A stretch of DNA of 5,862 nt from Myxococcota bacterium (lineage in GTDB: Bacteria; Myxococcota_C; UBA6777), in NCBI GenBank assembly GCA_963169055.1, contig CAUJFU010000342.1:1-5862 (forward strand), read 5' to 3'. The notes under the pieces were generated by a model that was not told where the DNA came from, did no database searches, and worked only from the letters and a program-made list of their open reading frames with translations. Each line of letters starts with the position of its first letter. Within the stretch, counting starts at the first letter, position 1. The position numbers and the translations under genes are program-made. Below are positions 1 to 5,561 of the stretch, in pieces.

Positions 1-680
1 ATACCATCTTGATCTTGCAAGCGAATCCGCCCATCTCCACCATTTCCCCCAAGACCACCGGGCGCGGCTCCTTTGCCTTTTCCGCCCGAAGCATCGAGAT
101 AAGCACTGCCCGTCAAGTTGATCTGCCCTTTCGCCAAGATCCAGATCATCCCCCCCGAACCTCCGCCGCCACTTCCTCCCGATGAAGAATCGCCAAGAAG
201 CCCGTTGCATGTGGCTCCTGCACCACCATCCCCACCCTGCGCCAAGATCGCACCACTGATCGTGACATCACCGACCGTCGACTCGATCTGTACCGCGCCA
301 CCGCCCCCACCGCCTGAACCGCCGGGAGTGAACACTTGGAAAAACGATGACCCTGCCACACCACACGATCCGCCGCCTCCACCCGACCCCGCCGTCAACG
401 TTGTCGCCGAACCAACGATCGCTCCGCCCTTTCCGCTCGCAGCCGGTGGGGTTCCATCACCGCCCACAGTCGCATGCCCCCCTCCGCCGCCCGAGCCTGC
501 GCGAACTCCGCCTCCTGTTCCGCCTTTTCCAAAACTCGCCCCCGTTCCATCACCGCCCGACGGTTGCACCCCTGCTGTATTGCAATTGCTGCCCGTTCCA
601 CCCGTCCCACCGGCCCCCACTCCGACCCCGCCTTGTTGCACAAAATTGTTTGTGCAGTCCGACGGCTTCCCTTCTCCTCC
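1..680 (-). other. Gly-rich low-complexity segment of the lipoprotein
   Basis: From about residue 463 to the window edge the protein is dominated by GG, GGG and GGDG runs. Short hydrophobic beta-like stretches such as VTISGAILAQGG and GMIWILAKGQINLTGS interrupt them. The last visible part ends in GRIRLQDQDG. Alternating Gly runs and short beta segments are typical of extended or beta-helical surface domains. No catalytic motif is visible. On the opposite strand the same DNA reads as a Pro-rich frame, which is an artefact. Confidence 0.75.
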
Positions 681-2066
681 GTTGAGCGCCAAAGTTCCGA
701 TGATCTCCACAGGCCCTTGCACCTTGAGGATCAAGGGTTTGCTACCGATCACCTTCACTTGCGCATTTGCGGGGATCGTCAAACTGGACAGTTGAAATTG
801 GCCATTCCCTTGCCACCCCACCGAAACGATCCCATCGATCTTTCCGCTGTCTGTGTCGATCGTGTTGCGGATCTCAAAGTTCGTCTGACATCCTTCGTCC
901 ACGCTACCGTTGCAGTTGTTATCCTTTTTGTCCCCACAAGTATCCGAGTTGGCGGGTAAGACTTGTCCGACACAAGCTGTCCACGTCCCAGCATCGCAGT
1001 TTCGTACACCTGCCTTGCATTCGCCGATGCCTTCCGTTCCTGTCGGCCCAAGATAACAAGGCCCGCCCAAGCCTTGATCGACCATCCCGTCGCAATCATC
1101 GTCTTTTCCATTGCAATCTTCTTTGACGGGCCGCACTTCGCCTTTGCATTCGCCCCATTGACCGGCCACACAAGCGCGCTTCCCCGCTTTGCAGATCCCC
1201 ACACTTTGCGTTCCTTTTGGGCCGTCGTAGCAATCTTGTTCAAGCCCGTTGTCCACAAGCCCGTCACAGTCGTTGTCTTTGCTATCACAGATTTCTGCGA
1301 TCGGCTTCACTTCTCCAACACACGCGCTCCATTGGCCCTGCTCGCACTTGCGTACACCGCCTTTGCATTCCCCACGATCTCGCGTTCCATCGGGCCCTGT
1401 ATAACAACTTCCCGAAAGCTCCTCGTCAACGCTGCCATCGCAATCGTCGTCTTTCCCGTTGCAATCTTCGGCCACAGGTTTGACCTCTCCCTCACAAGTT
1501 CCCCATTTTCCGTCCTTACAGGTCTCCGTTCCCTTGCGACACGAGCCTTTTTCTTCGTTCCCACACGCCCGCTTGCTTCCGTCTTTGCACACACAAGGCT
1601 GCTCATCCACCGTACCGTTGCAGTTGTCGTCTAGGCCGTTTTCGCAAAGCTCCTCGCTTGGCAAGGTTCCTCCCTTGCACTCGCCCCACTGACCGCGCTC
1701 ACAAAACTGCACACCGCGTTTGCAGATCCCGACGTCTTGCACTCCGCAAGGCCGCTGTTCGCCTTCCAAACAAATACACGGCTTCTCGTCGATGTTCCCA
1801 TCGCAGTTATCATCAAGGCCGTTGTCGCAAACCTCCGAAGCTCCGGGATAGATTCGCTTGTTGTTGTCGTTGCAATCTCGCTTGCTTGAGAAACCGTCTT
1901 TGTCTTTGTCGTCGATCACGCACTTCCCTTCGATGCAGCTTTTTGACGACTCACACTCGCTGTCGCCAGAACACTCAAACTGCCGCACCACCGTATCCCC
2001 TTGACAGCCTGCAAACCAAACCAACACACACACCAAAACACCCCAGATCACCCAATTTCTTCTCAT
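1..2066 (-). CDS. MopE-type Cys/Asp repeat lipoprotein with Gly-rich C-terminal region (3' end outside window)
   Basis: The frame is open from an ATG at 2066 to the left edge (688 codons, no stop), so the C-terminus is missing. Residues 1-21 are a lipoprotein-type signal: MRR, a hydrophobic stretch, then FAGC with the lipidated Cys at 21. Phe at -3 is not the usual Leu. Residues 53-59 form an Asp-rich DKDKDGF calcium-type loop. Residues 64-391 carry six Asp-rich Cys motifs of the form C-x-NGxDDNCDGxxDE, first Cys at 80, 141, 202, 260, 318 and 377. Between them lie Cys-rich spacers with G-x-W-x-x-C. This matches the putative metal-binding repeat called Cu-binding_MopE, common in myxobacterial surface proteins. 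Residues 397-460 look beta-rich, and 463-688 are dominated by Gly. The product is probably an exported, disulfide-rich, lipid-anchored surface protein. Its biological role is unknown and metal binding is inferred from the family. The site upstream of the ATG is a weak AGGA about 10 nt away. Confidence 0.88.
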   Translation of the reverse strand, partial: MRRNWVIWGVLVCVLVWFAGCQGDTVVRQFECSGDSECESSKSCIEGKCVIDDKDKDGFSSKRDCNDNNKRIYPGASEVCDNGLDDNCDGNIDEKPCICLEGEQRPCGVQDVGICKRGVQFCERGQWGECKGGTLPSEELCENGLDDNCNGTVDEQPCVCKDGSKRACGNEEKGSCRKGTETCKDGKWGTCEGEVKPVAEDCNGKDDDCDGSVDEELSGSCYTGPDGTRDRGECKGGVRKCEQGQWSACVGEVKPIAEICDSKDNDCDGLVDNGLEQDCYDGPKGTQSVGICKAGKRACVAGQWGECKGEVRPVKEDCNGKDDDCDGMVDQGLGGPCYLGPTGTEGIGECKAGVRNCDAGTWTACVGQVLPANSDTCGDKKDNNCNGSVDEGCQTNFEIRNTIDTDSGKIDGIVSVGWQGNGQFQLSSLTIPANAQVKVIGSKPLILKVQGPVEIIGTLALNGGEGKPSDCTNNFVQQGGVGVGAGGTGGTGSNCNTAGVQPSGGDGTGASFGKGGTGGGVRAGSGGGGGHATVGGDGTPPAASGKGGAIVGSATTLTAGSGGGGGSCGVAGSSFFQVFTPGGSGGGGGGAVQIESTVGDVTISGAILAQGGDGGAGATCNGLLGDSSSGGSGGGGSGGMIWILAKGQINLTGSAYLDASGGKGKGAAPGGLGGNGGDGRIRLQDQDG
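888..1913 (-). repeat. Six-unit Cys/Asp (MopE-like) protein repeat array
   Basis: This covers residues 52-393 of the lipoprotein. Unit spacing, measured between the first Cys of each CDN/CNG motif, is 61, 61, 58, 58 and 59 residues. Each unit ends in an acidic signature such as NGLDDNCDG, NGKDDDCDG or DSKDNDCDG, followed by a VDE-like tail. The spacers share C-x3-G-x3-C, a GQWGEC-like motif and a conserved P-x-x-E-x-C. The units are related as protein but clearly diverged at the DNA level, so this is an old expansion rather than a recent tandem duplication. Confidence 0.85.
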
Positions 2067-2298
2067 CACACCACCATCCTATCCGCGAAACAGATTGTGT
2101 ACACGGCCTTTTTTGCAGCCTACGCGCCAACCTATCCGCCCGTCAAGTTGCTTTCCCCCCCCACAGCACCACTCCTCTTTCCGTCTGGTGTGTTCTCCTT
2201 GCTCTCTCGACTCTCCCCTCTTTTCTCGACTACCGCTTTGATGTACCACAACGTAGGCTGCTCGTTTTTGCGCAAATCATCCCGCAACGAGGTTTTCG
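2067..2298. promoter_or_regulatory. Divergent intergenic region between lipoprotein and rhomboid genes
   Basis: This 232-bp region lies between the start codons of two divergent genes, so it should contain both promoters. I could not find a convincing -35/-10 pair on either strand. A TTGACG -35-like hexamer lies on the minus strand at 2141-2146 without a good -10 partner. A run of eight C residues occupies 2155-2162. The region is pyrimidine-rich on the plus strand from about 2150 to 2240. No tRNA or clear terminator is present. Confidence 0.45.
2286..2292 (+). promoter_or_regulatory. Ribosome binding site of the first rhomboid gene
   Basis: AACGAGG lies six bases upstream of the ATG at 2299. 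It is a moderate Shine-Dalgarno match at a suitable distance. It supports this start together with the N-terminal MFIPI, which resembles the usual M-x-IPI opening of bacterial rhomboids. Confidence 0.55.
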
Positions 2299-3933
2299 AT
2301 GTTCATCCCGATCTCTTCGGAGATTCGACGCGAAGGCGTTCCCTATGTCTCTCTTGGGATCGTCCTGTTATGCTTCGTCATCTTCGTCTTTGAATGGATC
2401 AGCGCCACCCTTGTCTCACGACACGCCCTTCACCCATTTGGCGTGTACCATACTCTGTTTTACGACTATGCGCTTGATTCAAAAAGACTTTTTACAACAA
2501 GACCTTTTACAGTTGACGGGTGGAAAGCTTATTTCACGCTTTTTTCGCATGGCTTTTTGCATGGTGGATGGTTCCATCTGTTCTTTAATATGCTGTTTCT
2601 GTTTGGCTTTGCTTCTCGACTCGAAAAGCGCCTTGGGCATCTTGTCTTTGCACTGTTTTATCTCGCCACTCTCGTGATGTGTGGCTTTTTGGTGGCCGTC
2701 TATCACGAACATATCATCCAACGTCGCACCATTTTGATCGGAGCCTCGGGTGCTGTTTCCGCAGTTATGGGAGCTTTTCTTGTCAAGTTTCCTCATGAAC
2801 GCATCCATACTGTTGTCTGGATTATTGTGCGTATCTGGGTCATGCGATTGTCAGCTTGGTTCTTGGTCGGCTTTTTTATCCTCAGCAACCTCATCAATTT
2901 TTTGCGCAGTTCACCCAACGGAAGCCAGATCTCATTTGTCGCCCACCTGCTCGGCTTTGCCTCGGGGATCCTTTTGATCTGGGCCTTTACAGGCTTTGGC
3001 ATCGAAAGCCAAGCCAGCCCACGCAAAGGCAAGTGGAACGAAGGCTTTCGTTCTTTTAAAGCCGTTCTTTCTGACGAATTGCGTATGATTTTGGTCTTGT
3101 TTGTCGCTGTCCCTCTTCTGACTTTCACAACCGTGTTCTTGCTCACTTATTGGATTCGCTCTCCCTACCATTGGCTATTGTGGCGGCATGGCGACAGCTT
3201 TTCCACCCGCTCTCGCTTGACTTACATCTTGATCCTTGACTACCTGCCGCTTGTTCTGTTGGGCCTTGCTCTGCTTGGAGCTGTTGCATTTGCGTGGTGG
3301 AAGCATCGGGTTCTTCGCCGCGCACTTTCGGATCAACAGCACTGCCTTTGGTGTCAGTCCTCCAATCTGCAACTCAAAGAAGACGAGATCGGCTACACTT
3401 GCCGCCGATGCGGTTTTGACAGCGATATCGAACAGATCCCTGCCCACCAACAAACCTTTCAGATGTTGCGAGAAGCCCAGATCACCCTACAATTCCTCCA
3501 AGAAGCCCAACAGCGCGTCACGCTCGATCAAACCCAAAGTTCGATGTTTGCCCTTGATGACGAACGTCTCAAAGAAACCTTTGGCGCTTGGGGCGAAGCC
3601 TACGAGGTTTTTCGAGACTTTCTCCAGCGCCACGAGGCTGCCCTTCTTGTCCTTTTGCCCAGTCCCCTCGAAGAAAACGAGATCCACCCAACACCCGCCC
3701 ATCCACAACGCCCTCCCACTCCCCAAGATATCTTCTCGCGAATCATGCGAAAAGGGCTTCAAGCAGATGCTTCTGCGCTTGACGGGGCCGATGGATACCT
3801 ACGCGAACAAAAAAAGCTCCTTGCCGATGCTATCGGATTGATCGAACACATCCGACAACATCTCCGACAACAACTTTCACCTTTGCTGCAACAACCTGCA
3901 CTGTTGTCTGAATCTCCCCCCAAAGGCCCGTAG
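2299..3933 (+). CDS. Rhomboid intramembrane serine protease with C-terminal zinc ribbon and soluble tail
   Basis: This 544-residue protein starts with MFIPI and has a rhomboid core at about 17-230. TM1 is near 17-34. Then come the HGFLHGGWFHLFFN region (H93 and N97, oxyanion-type residues), GASG with the catalytic Ser150, and AHLLGFASG with the catalytic His216. The Ser-His dyad is intact, so an active membrane protease is expected. Unlike a minimal rhomboid, two further membrane segments follow (about 262-284 and 310-333). After these comes a zinc ribbon with C349-x2-C352 and C368-x2-C371, then a hydrophilic tail of about 170 residues. The tail is rich in Gln, Glu and Leu, with predicted helices at about 385-450 and 475-530 joined by a Pro-rich linker (463-475). 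I do not recognise the tail. The gene is divergent from the lipoprotein gene and convergent with a second rhomboid. Its stop codon falls inside a 35-bp repeat. Substrate is unknown. Confidence 0.9.
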   Translation: MFIPISSEIRREGVPYVSLGIVLLCFVIFVFEWISATLVSRHALHPFGVYHTLFYDYALDSKRLFTTRPFTVDGWKAYFTLFSHGFLHGGWFHLFFNMLFLFGFASRLEKRLGHLVFALFYLATLVMCGFLVAVYHEHIIQRRTILIGASGAVSAVMGAFLVKFPHERIHTVVWIIVRIWVMRLSAWFLVGFFILSNLINFLRSSPNGSQISFVAHLLGFASGILLIWAFTGFGIESQASPRKGKWNEGFRSFKAVLSDELRMILVLFVAVPLLTFTTVFLLTYWIRSPYHWLLWRHGDSFSTRSRLTYILILDYLPLVLLGLALLGAVAFAWWKHRVLRRALSDQQHCLWCQSSNLQLKEDEIGYTCRRCGFDSDIEQIPAHQQTFQMLREAQITLQFLQEAQQRVTLDQTQSSMFALDDERLKETFGAWGEAYEVFRDFLQRHEAALLVLLPSPLEENEIHPTPAHPQRPPTPQDIFSRIMRKGLQADASALDGADGYLREQKKLLADAIGLIEHIRQHLRQQLSPLLQQPALLSESPPKGP

Positions 3934-3957
3934 ATCGCCCCAAAGGACGCTGTCACA
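3923..3957 (+). repeat. 35-bp direct repeat, copy 1 (overlaps stop of first rhomboid gene)
   Basis: This copy begins AAGGCCCGTAGATCGC and ends GTCACA. It matches 4000-4034 at 33 of 35 positions, offset by 77 bp. The two differences are transitions (ACGCT here, ATGCC in copy 2). It contains the last codons and the TAG stop (3931-3933) of the upstream rhomboid gene. A shorter CCCCAAAGG motif occurs both just before and within it, 20 bp apart. Confidence 0.9.
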
Positions 3958-4029
3958 TTTCGAAGGGGCGGTTTGGAGAATTTCGCTCTCCTCCTTCCGA
4001 AGGCCCGTAGATCGCCCCAAAGGATGCCG
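3934..4029. terminator. Convergent intergenic gap with weak hairpin
   Basis: The 96 bp between the two convergent stops contain most of both repeat copies and a 42-bp spacer. A small hairpin has stem GGAGA (3975-3979) pairing with TCTCC (3987-3991) around a 7-base loop. Flanking AAGG and CCTT could extend it across an asymmetric bulge. There is no T-run on either strand, so intrinsic termination is only a weak possibility suggested by the convergent position. Confidence 0.25.
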
Positions 4030-4034
4030 TCACA
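4000..4034 (+). repeat. 35-bp direct repeat, copy 2 (overlaps stop of second rhomboid gene)
   Basis: This is the second copy of the repeat at 3923-3957, with two transitions. Its right end covers the TGA stop (minus strand, 4030-4032) of the second rhomboid gene and two bases of its last Val codon. The 42-bp spacer between copies is not repeated within the window. Confidence 0.9.
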
Positions 4035-5142
4035 CAGGTACTCGGCCCGTTTTGACTTGTACCACAGGCGACATCAACAGCATCACATAGCTGATCACCA
4101 ATCCTGCCGCAAATCCCCCAACATGCGCCATCCACGCAACACCTGCTTTACCGGGTTCCGAGAAAAATCCCCACATCACAAGCTGAAACCCGATCCAAAA
4201 GAGCAAATAGTACAACGCTTTGACGGGGAAACGCACAAGAAACAAGATCACCCAGATCTTGACGTTGGGAAACAGCAGAACATACGCCCCCATCACTCCC
4301 GCGATCGCCCCAGAAGCCCCAATCAACGGAATCTTCGGATCAGGAGCCAAAAAGACATGCAACAACGCCCCGACCAGCCCCGCAACAACGTACAACGCCA
4401 CAAAACGGCTTTTGCCCAAAGCGTCTTCTACGTTGTCTCCAAAAACAGCCAAAAAGTATAAGTTTCCGAACAGATGCCAAAACCCCGCATGCAAGAACAT
4501 GTGCGTAAACAACCCCAGATAACCTTGACCATCTTTGACTAACTGAGGCGTACAAGCAAACTGCCGCAAAAACTCCTTGACGTTTTGCGGTTCCGAAGCA
4601 ATCACATACATCTCCCACCCAAACGCCACCAAGATCGCAAACACCAACGCATACAACACCAGCGGATGCCGCTTGGTCGGATGGTATCCTTCGACCGGCA
4701 ATTGCGTCAAAAGCTGGAACAAATAACTCCATAACGTCGGTTGGTGCTTTTCATCATCCTGATCGTCGCTGGCTCCTGCCACGACCCGAGCTTTTTGTTG
4801 ATTGCTCTGCATGATCCGAAACAGCTTGCGACCTTCTTTGTCATCGAACCATACACCGCGACAAGTCGGACAATGATCCAGTTGCACTCCCTCTGTTTCA
4901 GAAGCCAGCACATAAGCGCGCATTGTTGTCGCATCGTGCGGGCAAGTCAACTTATCAGGCCCCAGATCTGTCACACTCGGATCGCGCAGCCATGCCTCAG
5001 GATCCGCATGCGGCCCCAAAAGCTCACCTGCTTCGTGAGGTTCCAAAAAAACGCCCCCACACCGACGGCATTGATCGATCTCCAACGGCTTGCGTGGATG
5101 GCGGATCACGGTCAAAGGATATGTACAACGCGGACACTGCAT
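4030..5142 (-). CDS. Rhomboid intramembrane serine protease with two N-terminal TFIIB-type zinc ribbons
   Basis: This is 370 residues from the ATG at 5142. The start is chosen because GGGAGAGGAG lies 8 nt upstream and the protein then opens MQCPRC, as zf-TFIIB domains usually do. A TTG at 5187 in the same frame would add 15 residues but has no such support. Zinc ribbon 1 uses C3, C6, C25 and C28, followed by GGVFLEPHEAGEL. Zinc ribbon 2 (67-107) has C67-P-H-D, then C91-x2-C94 and RGVWFDDKEG, so its second ligand is altered. An acidic linker (about 120-135) leads to a six-segment rhomboid core with TM1 near 159-181. The core has WHLFGN (H223, N227), GASG with catalytic Ser277, and AHVGGFAAG with catalytic His340. 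An active protease with cytoplasmic zinc modules is expected. The length fits a rhomboid plus two zinc ribbons. The gene is convergent with another rhomboid, and the substrate is unknown. Confidence 0.92.
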   Translation of the reverse strand: MQCPRCTYPLTVIRHPRKPLEIDQCRRCGGVFLEPHEAGELLGPHADPEAWLRDPSVTDLGPDKLTCPHDATTMRAYVLASETEGVQLDHCPTCRGVWFDDKEGRKLFRIMQSNQQKARVVAGASDDQDDEKHQPTLWSYLFQLLTQLPVEGYHPTKRHPLVLYALVFAILVAFGWEMYVIASEPQNVKEFLRQFACTPQLVKDGQGYLGLFTHMFLHAGFWHLFGNLYFLAVFGDNVEDALGKSRFVALYVVAGLVGALLHVFLAPDPKIPLIGASGAIAGVMGAYVLLFPNVKIWVILFLVRFPVKALYYLLFWIGFQLVMWGFFSEPGKAGVAWMAHVGGFAAGLVISYVMLLMSPVVQVKTGRVPV

Positions 5143-5150
5143 CGCCTTCG

Positions 5151-5160
5151 CTCCTCTCCC
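5151..5160 (-). promoter_or_regulatory. Strong ribosome binding site fixing the start of the second rhomboid gene
   Basis: On the minus strand this reads GGGAGAGGAG, with an 8-base spacer (CGAAGGCG) before the ATG at 5142. It lies downstream of the alternative TTG start at 5187, so it favours the shorter protein. Confidence 0.75.
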
Positions 5161-5255
5161 TATTTTGGGTTGCTTCGACGCGCTCAAAGCATCTCACAAA
5201 CGCCACAATAAACGCAAAGCCTTTTTCCTATAGGACTGACGTATTTCAATGGTTT

Positions 5256-5274
5256 TGTGGGGTTTCACCCCACA
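5256..5274. repeat. GC-rich hairpin 1
   Basis: TGTGGGG pairs perfectly with CCCCACA around the loop TTTCA, a 7-bp stem. It is the first of three consecutive hairpins. No T-run follows on the plus strand. Confidence 0.75.
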
Positions 5275-5279
5275 CCCCA

Positions 5280-5300
5280 CAAGGGGTCTCGGCCCCCTTG
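5280..5300. repeat. GC-rich hairpin 2
   Basis: CAAGGGG (5280-5286) pairs with CCCCTTG (5294-5300) around a 7-base loop TCTCGGC. It is separated from hairpin 1 by CCCCA. The layout of two G/C stems with C-rich spacers resembles dispersed intergenic repeats that I recall from deltaproteobacterial genomes. That recollection is unchecked here. Confidence 0.7.
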
Positions 5301-5314
5301 ACCCCGTATTGGCA

Positions 5315-5334
5315 GGGCACACAGACGTTTGCCC
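5315..5334. repeat. GC-rich hairpin 3 (one mismatch)
   Basis: GGGCACAC (5315-5322) pairs with GTTTGCCC (5327-5334) around AGAC, with one internal mismatch in an 8-bp stem. It follows hairpin 2 by 14 bases and is less certain than the other two. Confidence 0.45.
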
Positions 5335-5547
5335 CCCCACAGCCCTGACGCTTAGAGTGCCGCGATCATGGCTTTTTTGGCAACAAGCCGCTCCTAATTC
5401 CTACCCGTTCGACGATTTCGTACCTTCCGAAGCACGAAGCTTCCTTTGGTCGTCCGTGGGTCCTTCTTGACATCCCACGCAAAGTACACCAACCTACACC
5501 AGCCTGTAATCTTGATTCAACACTTGTCTCGTAGGCCAATACCAAGC

Positions 5548-5554
5548 AAAGGAG
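5548..5554 (+). promoter_or_regulatory. Ribosome binding site of the secreted repeat protein
   Basis: AAAGGAG lies seven bases before the ATG at 5562. This near-ideal Shine-Dalgarno site is the main evidence that the low-complexity frame after it is really translated. Confidence 0.8.
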
Positions 5555-5561
5555 TTCCATC

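Larger units (their letters stand above)
5143..5561. other. Divergent intergenic region with structured DNA
   Basis: No credible gene lies in these 419 bp. They include a perfect palindrome CCTATAGG (5227-5234), three GC-rich hairpins (5256-5334) and a weak 5-bp hairpin near 5429-5443. An isolated TTGACA (5467-5472) and a TGTAAT (5505-5510) resemble promoter hexamers, but they are 32 bp apart and do not form a pair. Promoters for both flanking genes should lie here but I cannot place them. Confidence 0.5.

Noticed and set aside
118-795. Long Pro-rich plus-strand open frame
   Set aside because: It is the complement of the Gly-rich part of the minus-strand lipoprotein (GGN codons read as NCC). 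It has no ribosome binding site or recognisable domain.
1658-2677. 339-codon plus-strand open frame crossing the divergent intergenic region
   Set aside because: It overlaps the lipoprotein start, the intergenic region and the rhomboid gene in wrong frames. Its composition is not protein-like and it has no domain.
2299-3933. Rhombosortase-type (GlyGly-CTERM processing) assignment for the first rhomboid
   Set aside because: The active-site segment is GASGAVSAVMG, as in general bacterial rhomboids. It lacks the GxSGxxHG pattern expected of rhombosortases.
3953-4135. Small minus-strand frames sharing TASFGAIYGP near the convergent stops
   Set aside because: The shared peptide is only the translation of the two copies of the 35-bp repeat in different frames. 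No start signals accompany it.
5249-5470. Small plus-strand open frame over the hairpins
   Set aside because: It has no ribosome binding site. Its sequence is explained by the hairpin repeats and it ends before the real gene.
5467-5510. TTGACA and TGTAAT as a promoter for the secreted repeat protein
   Set aside because: The hexamers are separated by 32 bases, far from the usual 16-18, and no partner hexamer is found for either.
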